Made by a program: the position numbers and the translations under genes
Notes under the pieces: generated by a model
Told to the model about the DNA's origin: nothing
The model's input: the letters and a program-made list of their open reading frames with translations, nothing else
Databases searched by the model: none
Shown here: piece by piece, positions 1-8,969 of the stretch
Layout of the letters: every line of letters begins with the position of its first letter
Position numbering within the stretch: position 1 is the first letter of the stretch
NCBI GenBank assembly: GCA_021604865.1
Contig: BQJU01000011.1
Location: forward strand, 62,001 to 126,000
Length of the DNA stretch: 64,000 nucleotides
Source of the DNA: Saprospiraceae bacterium
Lineage (GTDB): Bacteria > Bacteroidota > Bacteroidia > Chitinophagales > Saprospiraceae
Reading direction: 5' to 3'

Positions 1-393
1 CGGCCTGCCTCACTCGTACTCCAAAAAAAATATTTTACCCTATTAGAACAAATGAAACTCAAATAAGAGCAATCAAAACGATATTATCATGTTCTTATTA
101 CGGATAAATTACAAAATTGGTGCAATTAAAGAGGGCTTTTGGAAAAAAACAAGTTTTTGTAGCGATTCTTACCGATATTTTATGATCTGGTAGCTTTTTG
201 TTGTCTGGGCGTGCCCCTGCCTTCACTTTTTCGTATAAGACGCCAACTGCCAGGGCAGGGTCGGTCCCTTCCGTGTGTGGCATTCGCCGTAGCCGTAATA
301 GGCCGCCCTCCTTCGGTCGGTCGCACTCCAGGCACCTCACGCAGCAGCCGTATGATAGTAAAACAAATGTGCTGATGATCCACCAGCAAAAAA
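1..393. other. Intergenic region with a GC-rich patch
   Basis: No convincing gene. The first ~200 bases are AT-rich. From about 207 to 350 there is a GC-rich patch with short inverted pieces (CCCTGCC near 217 and GGCAGGG near 254). Weak overlapping frames cross it on both strands but have no start context or family signature. Its composition is unlike the surrounding DNA, so it may be a copy of a dispersed repeat; this cannot be decided from one copy. Confidence 0.4.
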
Positions 394-1122
394 TTAACGA
401 TACCGGGAGCCAAAAACAAATCCACGGCGACCACAGGTACTCTTGGCGATGCCCCCGACTCCAAAGCTAAGCTCCAGATAAATCGTAGCCCGGAATGGGT
501 TGGTTGGTTTGTAGGAATCATAAGAGCGGTAAAAGGCCGGAAAACCATCTTTTTCGCCTTCCGAGGAAACCATATCTGTCAGGGCGTATTCCAGACGCAT
601 CCCTATTTTAAAGGTAGAAATTTCCGAGCCAAAGAGAAAGCTGCCCAAACCAGCCACGGCAGAGTAATAGGTATCTTCATATTTGCCCTCTGTATCCAGA
701 CGAGTCGGACCAAAAGTCTGGTCTATTTCGCGAATAGCGGTCATTTTGGGCCCTAATTCAAAAAAGGCGCCTCCATTTGTATAAAAGCGATACAATAAAT
801 AGAGATCAAGGGCATCCCATTCCAGTGAATTGACAAAGTTTTCGCCCACCAAATTATCGAGGAAGGTAATGTCTTGCTGGTGTTTAGTAAATAAGGCTTC
901 TATATTGATGCCACTATGGTCACCAATATTTAGTCCCACTACTCCCCCATAAGTCAGGGCTGTATTTAGCTTGTATTCGTGGCTATTGTCGTTGGCAATA
1001 TTGCTATTGAGGTAGCCAGTGAGACCAAACATGGCCTTACCGCCTACTTCCAACCAAAGTTGAGCGGACAGGCTAAAAGTGACGCAAGAGAACAAGAGAA
1101 TAAGCAAGTTGGCTTTTTTCAT
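394..1122 (-). CDS. Outer-membrane beta-barrel protein (exported, function unknown)
   Basis: A 242-residue protein. The start at 1122 is chosen because it begins directly with a signal peptide (MKKANLLILLF...SLSAQ, cleavage near residue 20); the 29 codons upstream in frame look non-coding and overlap an inverted repeat. The mature part has alternating aromatic/polar strands, Gly-rich turns and no catalytic motif, as in the porin-like outer-membrane proteins of Bacteroidota. The last barrel strand (ATIYLELSFGVG) would be expected to end the protein, but about 19 further basic residues follow, encoded at the edge of the GC-rich patch, so the original stop may have been lost. The specific role is unknown. 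Confidence 0.6.
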   Translation of the reverse strand: MKKANLLILLFSCVTFSLSAQLWLEVGGKAMFGLTGYLNSNIANDNSHEYKLNTALTYGGVVGLNIGDHSGINIEALFTKHQQDITFLDNLVGENFVNSLEWDALDLYLLYRFYTNGGAFFELGPKMTAIREIDQTFGPTRLDTEGKYEDTYYSAVAGLGSFLFGSEISTFKIGMRLEYALTDMVSSEGEKDGFPAFYRSYDSYKPTNPFRATIYLELSFGVGGIAKSTCGRRGFVFGSRYR

Positions 1123-1152
1123 TGTGTGTAGTTTTTTCAGATTGAGGAAAAG

Positions 1153-1211
1153 AGTGTTGTTTCGCAGAGGTCCTGGATGGCTACCCATTGACCTACCCCT
1201 ACGAAGCAACT
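1153..1211. repeat. Degenerate inverted repeat of the GTTGTTTCGCAG family
   Basis: The left arm GTTGTTTCGCAGAGGT (about 1156-1171) pairs imperfectly with the right arm ACCCCTACGAAGCAACTT. The same arm sequence bounds the perfect 19-bp inverted repeat at 50325-50486 and occurs as a half copy at 22578-22597. It lies in the presumed 5' leader of the barrel-protein gene. Confidence 0.45.
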
Positions 1212-1296
1212 TTAATATGTATTTGATACAATTTAAGAAAGAAACGCTGTATTCAAATCCCTAAAAGTTTTCTATTCGAAAATATTTAAACCAAAC

Positions 1297-1327
1297 TTTT
1301 CTTTTTTTAGGAAAAAAGGTATCTTTG
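1297..1327 (+). promoter_or_regulatory. Predicted Bacteroidota promoter of rpsT
   Basis: A TATCTTTG box at 1320-1327 matches the Bacteroidota -7 element TAnnTTTG. A T-rich -33 element (TTTT, 1297-1300) lies 19 bases upstream. The leader to the rpsT start would be about 44 nt. Confidence 0.6.
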
Positions 1328-1374
1328 CAGTCCGATTTTTTGAGTGGAAAATTTATTAGTAGAAAAATCATTGT

Positions 1375-1629
1375 ATGGCACACCATAAATCAGCGAAAAA
1401 ACGGATTCGCCAGGACGAAAAGAAGCGCTTGCATAACCGTTATTATAAAAAGACGGCCCGAACAGCTATTAAGAAGCTTCGGGAAATGGAAGACAAGAAA
1501 GAGGCAACGGACTTTTTACCTAAAGTTGTCAGCATGGTTGACAAACTGGCCAAGCGTAATACCTGGCATAAAAACCGGGCTTCAAACCTAAAGAGTAAAC
1601 TGACTCGTTTTGTCAATAGCCTGAACTAG
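1375..1629 (+). CDS. rpsT: 30S ribosomal protein S20
   Basis: An 84-residue, highly basic protein that begins [19 protein letters not shown], the typical S20 N-terminus, with the usual three-helix pattern and family length. S20 binds 16S rRNA and assembles early into the 30S subunit. It is a single-gene unit with a TAnnTTTG promoter upstream and a strong terminator 25 bases after the stop. In many bacteria S20 represses its own translation; no such element is visible here. Identification is firm. Confidence 0.95.
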   Translation: MAHHKSAKKRIRQDEKKRLHNRYYKKTARTAIKKLREMEDKKEATDFLPKVVSMVDKLAKRNTWHKNRASNLKSKLTRFVNSLN

Positions 1630-1654
1630 GCAATTTGTCAATTGACGTTTCTGT

Positions 1655-1697
1655 AACGCGTGTATTTTCTCAGTGAAAATACACGCGTTCTTTTTTT
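1655..1697 (+). terminator. Rho-independent terminator of rpsT
   Basis: A perfect 15-bp stem (AACGCGTGTATTTTC at 1655-1669 with its complement at 1675-1689) encloses a 5-base loop and is followed by CTTTTTTT. It is the clearest intrinsic terminator in the window. Confidence 0.9.
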
Positions 1698-1699
1698 GT

Positions 1700-1731
1700 C
1701 TTGCACGAACGAACATTCATTCGTATCTTCG
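1700..1731 (+). promoter_or_regulatory. paaE-like promoter with embedded palindromic operator
   Basis: A TTG at 1701-1703 and the -7 box TATCTTCG at 1724-1731 are about 20 bases apart. The space between is almost filled by the imperfect palindrome CGAACGAACATTCATTCG (1706-1723; pattern CGAAnGAAnnTTCnTTCG, both halves matching at 14 of 18 positions). An operator in this position would block RNA polymerase. The TetR-family gene at 2867 is the obvious candidate ligand, and its own promoter carries a related ATTCGT half site near 2831-2836. Confidence 0.6.
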
Positions 1732-1757
1732 TTTATCGCAAAATCAAGTAAATACAC

Positions 1758-2822
1758 ATGCCCAGATTTTATTCTTTACGTGTTAACGATATACGGCGGG
1801 AAACCACCGACTGCGTCTCCGTAGCGCTCAGCATTCCCGAACAAAACAGGGATGAATTCAACTTTGTCCAAGGCCAGTACCTAACTATGAAAGCCGTCAT
1901 TAATGGCGAAGAGGTGCGCCGCTCCTACTCTATCTGTAGTAGTCCCACAGAGGGTGAATTGAGGGTGGCGATCAAAGAGGTATTTAGCGGACAGTTTTCG
2001 ACCTATGCCAATAAAAAGTTGAAGATAGGCGATCACCTAGATGTCATGCCTCCCATGGGAAAATTCCATACCAAACTCGATCCGGAAAAACAACGGCATT
2101 ATGTGTCTTTTGCCGCCGGTAGCGGTATCACGCCTATTATGTCGATCCTAAAAAGTGTGCTAGAAACGGAACCCAAGAGTACATTTACCCTGTTTTATGG
2201 CAATCGTGCTACTGATTCGATTATATTTCTTGAACAATTGGAGGCCCTGAAAAATATTTACCTGGATCGGTTGAGTTTGCACCACATCCTAAGTCGGGAA
2301 CATCCGGGTAGTGAACTGTTTTACGGTCGCATAGACCAGGACAAATGCAGGGCTTTTTCCCGCCACCTGTTGGATGTAGAAGAAATCGACGAATTCTTTC
2401 TTTGTGGTCCGGCACCAATGATTGAAGATGTAAGCGAAGTATTGCGCGAATTAGGTGTCGATCCTAAAAAAATTCATTTCGAATTGTTTTCTTCGGAAGG
2501 TTCAACTGTTGGTCGCCGGGATATATCCAAGGGGCCAAAAATTGAATCAATGATTTCTATCAAACTAGATGGCATTACCCATCACTTTCCGCTTTCCAGC
2601 GATGGGGATACGATCCTGGATGCTGCGTTAAAGGGTGGTTTGGACTTGCCTTATGCCTGCAAGGGTGGTGTTTGCTGTACTTGCAGGGCTAAACTATTGG
2701 AAGGGTCTGCGGAAATGGAAGTTAATTACGCTCTGGAACCAGAGGAGTTAGAGGCAGGCTATATCCTTACTTGTCAATCTCATCCAACTAGCAATAAACT
2801 GGTCGTAGACTTTGATAATTAG
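1758..2822 (+). CDS. PaaE-like flavin/2Fe-2S reductase
   Basis: A 354-residue phthalate-dioxygenase-reductase-type electron transfer protein. In order: an FAD-binding barrel with RSYS at 55-58, an NAD(P)-binding domain with GSGITP at 121-126 and CGP at 216-218, and a C-terminal plant-type 2Fe-2S ferredoxin domain with Cys301, Cys306, Cys309 and Cys339. The order and length match PaaE, the reductase that feeds electrons to the phenylacetyl-CoA epoxidase. No paaABCD genes are in the window, so a different oxygenase partner (for example a fatty-acid desaturase or hydroxylase) is equally possible. It is followed 44 bases later by a TetR-family regulator, probably its own repressor. Confidence 0.85.
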   Translation: MPRFYSLRVNDIRRETTDCVSVALSIPEQNRDEFNFVQGQYLTMKAVINGEEVRRSYSICSSPTEGELRVAIKEVFSGQFSTYANKKLKIGDHLDVMPPMGKFHTKLDPEKQRHYVSFAAGSGITPIMSILKSVLETEPKSTFTLFYGNRATDSIIFLEQLEALKNIYLDRLSLHHILSREHPGSELFYGRIDQDKCRAFSRHLLDVEEIDEFFLCGPAPMIEDVSEVLRELGVDPKKIHFELFSSEGSTVGRRDISKGPKIESMISIKLDGITHHFPLSSDGDTILDAALKGGLDLPYACKGGVCCTCRAKLLEGSAEMEVNYALEPEELEAGYILTCQSHPTSNKLVVDFDN

Positions 2823-2831
2823 GCATAAGCA

Positions 2832-2862
2832 TTCGTACATATTTGCATTTTTTCTACCTTTG
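2832..2862 (+). promoter_or_regulatory. Promoter of tetR-type gene, apparently giving a leaderless mRNA
   Basis: TTCG (2832-2835), 19 bases, then a perfect TACCTTTG (2855-2862). The start codon follows after only four bases (ATG at 2867), so transcription would begin at or within a base or two of the A of ATG. Confidence 0.55.
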
Positions 2863-2866
2863 AATT

Positions 2867-3451
2867 ATGGAAGCCAGCAAAAGCAAAAAACAAACGATTC
2901 TTGAAGCTGCAGCCGAATTGTTTCGGGATCGCGGCTATGTGGCTACCTCAATGCGCGATCTGGCAGATGCGGTACAACTTAAGGCATCCAGCCTGTACAA
3001 TCACATCAGCGGCAAAGAAGAGATTTTGCAAACGATCTGCTTTCAAAATGCCAATCGCTTCCTGGCGGGTATGAAAGAAATTGAAAAAAGGCCTATCAAT
3101 AATACGGATAAGGTTAAAGCACTCATTCACTTGCACATCCAGATTGCTACTGAAGATTTCACCTCTATTACCGCCTTTAATGATGAATGGCGACATTTAT
3201 CGGATCCGGAGCTGAGTCGATTTAAAGAACTGCGTAGAGATTATGAACTTCGTTTCAAAAGCATCATTCAAGCAGGTATTGATGCTGGTGAATTTGTGTC
3301 CGTGGATACTACTATTGCCTTATTTACAATTATCTCAGCTGTCCGGTGGATCTATGATTGGTTCAAACCGAACCGGGCCATCAGCATGGACCAATTAGAG
3401 GAACAAATAGAACGAATTTTACTAGGCGGTTTGGGTGTAAAAGGAGTATAA
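2867..3451 (+). CDS. TetR/AcrR-family transcriptional regulator
   Basis: 194 residues. The N-terminal ~50 residues form the TetR DNA-binding domain (KKQTILEAAAELFRDRGY, then the recognition helix MRDLADAVQLKASSLYNHI), followed by an all-helical ligand domain that probably dimerises. The start is well supported because the family begins just before this helix. It lies directly after the PaaE-like reductase gene; a palindrome in that gene's promoter and a half site in its own promoter suggest it represses both. Related regulators sense acyl-CoA or phenylacetyl-CoA esters, but the ligand here is unknown. Confidence 0.9.
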   Translation: MEASKSKKQTILEAAAELFRDRGYVATSMRDLADAVQLKASSLYNHISGKEEILQTICFQNANRFLAGMKEIEKRPINNTDKVKALIHLHIQIATEDFTSITAFNDEWRHLSDPELSRFKELRRDYELRFKSIIQAGIDAGEFVSVDTTIALFTIISAVRWIYDWFKPNRAISMDQLEEQIERILLGGLGVKGV

Positions 3452-3480
3452 GGAACAGGATACTGGCTGACGATTGCTCA

Positions 3481-3500
3481 GAGCTTGTTTGGAGGCCAAC
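3481..3500 (+). repeat. Dispersed repeat GCTTGTTTGGAGGCC, single copy
   Basis: GAGCTTGTTTGGAGGCCAAC, 46 bases upstream of the start of the HExxH outer-membrane protein. Near-identical copies occur at 8028, 8970, 14001 (inverted), 18861/18917, 42725, 44651/44769 and 48164/48222, all between genes. Confidence 0.7.
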
Positions 3501-3545
3501 TCCAATGCTCAATCCATAACAAATAGCAGACAAAAACGACCCATC

Positions 3546-6497
3546 ATGAAGTCTAGCAGCCAATTGTTGATGTTATTGTTCCTTTTTTGCACGGCCCTTT
3601 CCGCTCAGGTTCCCAGCAATCCCATCGGGCTAAATCCACCAGGCTTAAAATGGCGACAGATCAATACGGACAAAGTTCAGGTAATCTTTCCTGTTGGTCT
3701 TGATAGTGCCGGACTTCGAGTTGCCAATACCGTCCATTATTTATGGAACCACGGCAATACCTCTATTGGTGATAAGATGCATAAGGTGACGATTTTGTTT
3801 CAAAACCAGACCGTAGCACCTAATGGTTTTGTAACCGTCGGGCCATTTCGTTCGGAATACAACCTCACCCCTTCCCAATTCAATTGTACCACTGACTGGC
3901 TCGACTTATTGGCTATTCATGAATACCGGCATGTCAAACAATTTGGCAACAGCCGTCACGGTCTGACTCAGCTAGCAAAGTCCATCTTTGGTTCCTGGGG
4001 TTGGGGTGGTTTCATGGCAGCAGCCCTGCCTCGCTGGTATTTTGAAGGGGATGCAGTAGGTGCTGAAACCGCTTTAAGTAAATCTGGCAGGGGTAGAATG
4101 CCTTCCTTTGACATGGAGTATCGGGCACTCCGGCTCAACGGCATACATTATGGCTACGAAAAAGCAGGTGCCGGTTCCTTAAAAGATTTTGTACCCGATT
4201 GGTATGGCCTGGGCTATTACCTAACGACCCATGCCCGCAGCAGATACGGTGCAGACATCTGGGAAAAAGTGGTAGCTGATGCGGTGCGTTATCGAGGCTT
4301 ATTTTATCCGTTCAGCCGCAACCTCAAACAACATACGGGACTCACCGCCAAAGCACTTTATGCCGAAACGATGGCCACTTTGGACAGTATCTGGCAAGCC
4401 GATCCAGCCAAGAAAAACAACACAGCTTCACCATCAGTTAACCAAAAAATCAAAAAGACCGTAACGGATTATACCAATCCACACTTCCTCTCAGATGGAA
4501 GCATGGTAGTAGAAAAAAGGGCATACAACGAAATACCGGGATATTATCAGATTAGCCAGGATGGTAAAGAAACGCTGCTGACCCGTCCGGGCATCTTGTT
4601 TTCGCCTCCCAACTCAACCCTTTCCGTTCAAAATAATAAACTCTGCTGGGCAGAACTTGGCTTTGATCCTCGATGGGGCAATCAGAATTTTTCGGTAATT
4701 GTGACCTACGATATTCCAACTAAGAAAAAGAAACGCCTGAGCCATCGCAGCAAATACTTTTCACCCGCCCTTTCTCATGATGGCAAACGCATAGTCGCAG
4801 TAGAAGCCGATGAACAAATGCAATACCGCCTGGTCATCCTCGATGCCGAAAATGGACAATTGCTACAAACGCTACCTAATTCCGGCAACTGGTTTCTGAG
4901 TTTTCCAAGATGGATGCCTAAGGATCAGGAAATCGTCATGGTCGCGCAAAAGGGGGAAGTAAATCGCCTGCAAATACAATCCTTGCATTCCGGAACCACG
5001 GAAATTTTGGTCGCACCAACCAATCAACAATTGACCCACCCATTTCCTTCCGGGGAGGCTATATACTTTTCAGCTACCTATACCGGCGTCAACAATATTT
5101 TTAAAGTCGACCGAGGCAGTCGACACCTTTATCAGGTTACCGATGATCTGCTGGGGGCTTTTCAGCCTGGTCTTTCTGCTGATGGACGCATGCTTCTATA
5201 CAGTAGTTTCAATTCTCAGGGTTACAATATACACCGGCTGGAATTGAGTGCTGTACAACAAAAAAGGTGGGATCAGTTACCTCCTTTTGATATCCACTTT
5301 TTTGAGCCATTGGTAGAGCAAGAGGGCGGAAGTATCTTCACAAAAATCCCCAATCAACAATTTCCTGTTAATAAGTTCAATAAATGGAGTGGCCTGGTGA
5401 ACTTCCATAGCTGGTTGCCCCAATTATCCCCTCCACTTGTTGGTGCTAGCATTTTATCCGACAACAAATTCGGAACCATGTCCGGGGAGTTAAGTGGTTA
5501 TTACAACCTCAATGACAATGAATGGTCGGCTGTAGCTGGATTAACTTATGCTGAATTGTATCCGGTCATCAACCTCAATTACAGTCGCATCAATCGGTCT
5601 AATAATTTCTACCGTTTTGAAAGGAGTACCGCTATAGATACGTTGCTTTTTACCAATTTTTATACCGAAGAATGGATAGAAAACCGCTATTTGGCCGGAC
5701 TGGCCCTGCCCCTTAATTTCTCAAAAGGAACCTTGTTTCATCAACTTACTTTGCGGGCCAATTACCAACGCACCCAATTGGATGTAGTCGGTAATTTAGA
5801 TAACCCCGGAAATATTAGAGATACTTTGACTGGTTCAGCCGAGTTGCTGAACAACTTGCAGGATATTTTCCGCGCGCCCATACAGGATGTGGGGTTAGAT
5901 ATCCTTGACCTGCGGATAGGATGGCAGAGTCTACGCCGGAGAGCTATACAAAATCTCAACCCGCATTGGGGTATTGTTTTGGATGCCCGCTATCGAACGA
6001 CTATTGGTACCGATCAAATTCAAGCTGATAACCTACTACTGAGAGCTGATGCTTACTTGCCGGGCTTGGGCCGCAATCACAGCTTATATTTTAATACTTT
6101 TTATCAGAAAATGGATATTCTGGACAATTACCGCTTTTCTGATTTTTTTGTGTACCCGCGTGGTTACAATACACTACTGGGTGATGAAAATTTTAAATTC
6201 GGCATCAATTATAGTTTTCCTATCGCCTATCCTGACCTGGCGTTGGGCAGCCTCGCCTTTATAAAAAGAATCAAAGCCAATATTTTCTATGATCAAGGTT
6301 GGCAAAAAGCAGGAGTGCCCTTTAGTTTTGATCGGACGGCTCGCTCAACAGGCTTGGAATTGCGCCTCGACTTTCGGGCCTTCCGCCTGCTGGAAATCGA
6401 CCTTGGTGTTCGCTATAGCTATTTGTTAGATGAGGATCGGGCTCCCGGTGGCCAAGTTCATCAGTTTGATTTTTTGTTGATTAGCATCACCCAGTAG
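3546..6497 (+). CDS. Large outer-membrane protein: HExxH domain, TolB-like propeller, C-terminal barrel
   Basis: 983 residues. The start at 3546 is chosen because it opens a signal peptide (MKSSSQLLMLLFLFC...ALSAQ); the upstream in-frame extension overlaps a dispersed repeat. Residues 125-129 are HEYRH, an HExxH zinc-peptidase motif, and a WYFEGDA segment at 164-170 supplies a plausible third ligand, Glu167. Residues ~300-600 look like TolB/PD40 propeller blades (LSHDGKRI, LSADGRML and similar). The last ~350 residues are aromatic, strand-rich and end as a surface-antigen-type barrel. It is therefore probably an outer-membrane anchored peptidase or assembly factor. It is not a family I can name; the peptidase activity is inferred from the motif only. 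Confidence 0.65.
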   Translation: MKSSSQLLMLLFLFCTALSAQVPSNPIGLNPPGLKWRQINTDKVQVIFPVGLDSAGLRVANTVHYLWNHGNTSIGDKMHKVTILFQNQTVAPNGFVTVGPFRSEYNLTPSQFNCTTDWLDLLAIHEYRHVKQFGNSRHGLTQLAKSIFGSWGWGGFMAAALPRWYFEGDAVGAETALSKSGRGRMPSFDMEYRALRLNGIHYGYEKAGAGSLKDFVPDWYGLGYYLTTHARSRYGADIWEKVVADAVRYRGLFYPFSRNLKQHTGLTAKALYAETMATLDSIWQADPAKKNNTASPSVNQKIKKTVTDYTNPHFLSDGSMVVEKRAYNEIPGYYQISQDGKETLLTRPGILFSPPNSTLSVQNNKLCWAELGFDPRWGNQNFSVIVTYDIPTKKKKRLSHRSKYFSPALSHDGKRIVAVEADEQMQYRLVILDAENGQLLQTLPNSGNWFLSFPRWMPKDQEIVMVAQKGEVNRLQIQSLHSGTTEILVAPTNQQLTHPFPSGEAIYFSATYTGVNNIFKVDRGSRHLYQVTDDLLGAFQPGLSADGRMLLYSSFNSQGYNIHRLELSAVQQKRWDQLPPFDIHFFEPLVEQEGGSIFTKIPNQQFPVNKFNKWSGLVNFHSWLPQLSPPLVGASILSDNKFGTMSGELSGYYNLNDNEWSAVAGLTYAELYPVINLNYSRINRSNNFYRFERSTAIDTLLFTNFYTEEWIENRYLAGLALPLNFSKGTLFHQLTLRANYQRTQLDVVGNLDNPGNIRDTLTGSAELLNNLQDIFRAPIQDVGLDILDLRIGWQSLRRRAIQNLNPHWGIVLDARYRTTIGTDQIQADNLLLRADAYLPGLGRNHSLYFNTFYQKMDILDNYRFSDFFVYPRGYNTLLGDENFKFGINYSFPIAYPDLALGSLAFIKRIKANIFYDQGWQKAGVPFSFDRTARSTGLELRLDFRAFRLLEIDLGVRYSYLLDEDRAPGGQVHQFDFLLISITQ

Positions 6498-6498
6498 A

Positions 6499-6517
6499 GG
6501 CAACCCTAGTGGTTGCC
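6499..6517. terminator. Short hairpin between convergent genes
   Basis: GGCAACC (6499-6505), a five-base loop and GGTTGCC (6511-6517), immediately after the stop of the outer-membrane protein gene and before the oppositely oriented lactonase gene. No T-run follows on either strand, so a terminator role is only possible. Confidence 0.3.
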
Positions 6518-6620
6518 CAAAACCCAAACGATTCCCCAAACCCCTCACAATTTCCCCCCAAAACCCAAAGCAATGAGCAATGAGCAATGAAAAACAAACA
6601 ACCAGCAGCCCCCCATTCAT

Positions 6621-7841
6621 CTAATACCTTCCTGCACCAACCTTTCCAGCTTGCAGACATACCGGTGAGGGCACTGGGATATCCTCAATCTGCGTCAATT
6701 GTCCATTATTGGGATTGATTTTAAAGCTAACGATATTGTCGGAATTCTGATTGGCAACAAGGAGGAAGCGGCCTTGATCATCAATCATAAAATTCCTGGG
6801 AAAATCCCCACGGGTAGGCTCATGGCCCATTGAAATCAAGCGACCATTTTCTGATTCTACTTCAAAGATGGCCAGGCTATTGTGGCCACGATTTGAGGCA
6901 TATAATAGATGGCCATCAGGGGTGATATGAATATCGGCAGCATAACTTTTGCCCTTAAAATCAGCAGGTATGGTGCGAATGGCTTGGATAGCTGTTAAAC
7001 CACCAGTTACCCGGTCTATGGTCATCGTTGTAATGGTATTGTTCAACTCATTGAGCACATACAACAGGTTTTTATAGGGATGGAAGACGAGGTGACGTGG
7101 TCCGGAACCTCCTTGAAGTTTGACAAAGGGTTGCTGAGCCGGTAAAAGCTCTCCCGTTTGATAGGATATCCCATAAATCATCACTTTATCGGTACCCAAA
7201 TCCGGCACATAAGCAAAGGTGCCATTTTTTGATAAAAAGACGGAATGTGGATGTGAGCCCTCTTGCCGCGCGTCTGGTCCTTTACCGGTAAGCTTGATAA
7301 CATCGCTTGCATGGCTCAGGCCGCCATTAGTCTGAATGGGTAATACCGTGACAACACCACCTACATAATTGGTGACAATCAACAGTTGGCCATTTGTGGT
7401 GACGCTGGCATGGCAGGGAGCAAGACCGTGGGTGGGCTGCCGGTTGATAAATTTTAATGCTTTTGTTGCAGGATCAACGGAATAGGCATATACATAACCC
7501 GTGGAATCCACATCATTTCCCGTTTCGCTCACTGCATAAAGGCGTTGTCCAGTTGGATCAAGTGTAACAAAAGAAGGGTTGATGATGCCTTCCGTTACAG
7601 CAAGCTGCTTCATCTTTCCGGTTTCAGCATCAAGGTGATAAGTATAAATCCCCTTGGCTTTGCCATCAACGTGGCCTTCCTTTTTGGTATAAGTACCTAC
7701 AAATATTGGATTCAAGGTATCAATTGTTGTTGCTGATGTTGTTTCAGCAGAAGTGGTGGAATTAGCTTCAGCAGCTGGAGGAGCTTCCTGACAAGCTATT
7801 AATGCACACAATAAAACAAAGTAGCTCAATGACTTTTTCAT
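6621..7841 (-). CDS. Lactonase-family beta-propeller lipoprotein
   Basis: 406 residues. The start at 7841 opens a lipoprotein signal with the lipobox LIAC and Cys17; upstream in-frame codons are ignored. The mature protein has the repeated propeller pattern of the Lactonase (6-phosphogluconolactonase-like, YbhE) family, for example GTYTKKEGHVDGKAKGIY at the start and HPHSVFLSKNGTFAYVPDLG and GPRHLVFHPYKNLLYVLNE blades later. In the family some members hydrolyse 6-phosphogluconolactone, but an exported lipoprotein cannot serve the cytosolic pentose phosphate pathway directly, so the substrate here is unknown. Convergent with the preceding gene. Confidence 0.8.
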   Translation of the reverse strand: MKKSLSYFVLLCALIACQEAPPAAEANSTTSAETTSATTIDTLNPIFVGTYTKKEGHVDGKAKGIYTYHLDAETGKMKQLAVTEGIINPSFVTLDPTGQRLYAVSETGNDVDSTGYVYAYSVDPATKALKFINRQPTHGLAPCHASVTTNGQLLIVTNYVGGVVTVLPIQTNGGLSHASDVIKLTGKGPDARQEGSHPHSVFLSKNGTFAYVPDLGTDKVMIYGISYQTGELLPAQQPFVKLQGGSGPRHLVFHPYKNLLYVLNELNNTITTMTIDRVTGGLTAIQAIRTIPADFKGKSYAADIHITPDGHLLYASNRGHNSLAIFEVESENGRLISMGHEPTRGDFPRNFMIDDQGRFLLVANQNSDNIVSFKINPNNGQLTQIEDIPVPSPVCLQAGKVGAGRY

Positions 7842-8027
7842 AATCCTATCTATTATTTGGCCCAAATTTATGAAAATATAGCTTTGGTTAATGGGTGACA
7901 CTGTAAATCAGATCAAGAAGGCTTAATATTTCACCTACTTCTATCCACCATTCTAACTGAATTATTCATCTGCACCACTATGACCAAGAGTTGTATAAAA
8001 GAAAAGCCTTATCTTTCTGATTCATAC

Positions 8028-8046
8028 GAGCATGTTTGGAGGCCAA
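8028..8046 (+). repeat. Dispersed repeat GCATGTTTGGAGGCC, single copy
   Basis: GAGCATGTTTGGAGGCCAA in the 5' leader of the DUF4349 gene, 36 bases before its chosen start. One base differs from the family core (A for T). Confidence 0.65.
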
Positions 8047-8081
8047 AACGACCTACAAATGAAATTTTAAAAAACATACAA

Positions 8082-8969
8082 ATGAAACGACTTAAAAAAA
8101 CGCCCAACCACCCCCTATTGCTGGTCTTTTTATTGGTTACTTTGACCGCTTGCAGTCAATCTGGATCATTTGGAACGGATCAGGATGCAACACTTAAGAT
8201 GAGTGAAAATTATAGCGCCACCGCTGCAATGGACGCTATGGAAACCGAAGAGGAATATGCCACTGAAAGTGCATCGGATCAGGCGTCAGGTGGGGAGCAA
8301 TCTGCCGTTACCGAAACCAAAATCATCCGCACGGGTGATATGCAGATCGAGGTAGCAGATTATGCAAAAGCCAGAACACAATTGACGGATGCCCTTGCTG
8401 CATTTGAATACCAGGTCATGAATGAATCGGAGGAGAAGTTGTCCTACCGTATCCAAAATCAGCTGGAACTCAAAGTTGATCCCGCTCAACTGGATAGTGT
8501 CGTCACCGCCATTGCGGGTATTGCCCTTCATCTGGATCGGAAATCCATCCGCGCAAGAGATGTGACCAAACAATATGTAGATCTGGAAACTCGATTGGCT
8601 TCTAAACGCGCAGTGGTAACTCGTTATCGGGAAATACTAAAAAGTGCCCGAACAGTGGAGGAAATACTTGCCGTAGAAGACAATTTGCGCAAGGTAGTGG
8701 AAGAAATTGAATCAGTAGAAGGACAATTGCGCTATTTAAAAGATCAGGTACAGTTTAGTACCCTGCATGTTTTGATGTATCAAAGTTACGAAACACCCGA
8801 GGTACGCCGTCGTTCCTTTGGGAACCGCATTGGTAAGGCGTTGACGGGTGGGTGGTCGGTATTTCAGGAATTGGTCATTGGCATGGTTTCTATCTGGCCG
8901 ATTATCCTTTTAATTGGCGTATTCGTTTGGTGGCTGATGAGGCGGTGGAGGGGAAAAGTTAAGCGTTGA
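8082..8969 (+). CDS. DUF4349-domain lipoprotein
   Basis: 295 residues. The start at 8082 opens a lipoprotein signal with lipobox LTAC and Cys24; the 34 upstream in-frame codons contain a dispersed repeat and are not coding-like. After a low-complexity acidic linker comes the DUF4349 pattern: TKIIRTGDMQIEVADYAKAR, then a long coiled coil (DLETRLASKRAVVTRYREIL...VEDNLRKVVEEIESVEGQL), a strand-rich STLHVLMYQS segment and a C-terminal transmembrane helix (VSIWPIILLIGVFVWWLM) with a basic tail. It is a membrane-attached envelope protein of unknown role, widely found in bacteria. Confidence 0.8.
   Translation: MKRLKKTPNHPLLLVFLLVTLTACSQSGSFGTDQDATLKMSENYSATAAMDAMETEEEYATESASDQASGGEQSAVTETKIIRTGDMQIEVADYAKARTQLTDALAAFEYQVMNESEEKLSYRIQNQLELKVDPAQLDSVVTAIAGIALHLDRKSIRARDVTKQYVDLETRLASKRAVVTRYREILKSARTVEEILAVEDNLRKVVEEIESVEGQLRYLKDQVQFSTLHVLMYQSYETPEVRRRSFGNRIGKALTGGWSVFQELVIGMVSIWPIILLIGVFVWWLMRRWRGKVKR

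Noticed and set aside
98-548. Overlapping frames in the GC-rich patch
   Set aside because: Several frames on both strands, all low-complexity and Arg/Pro-rich, typical of GC-rich non-coding DNA.
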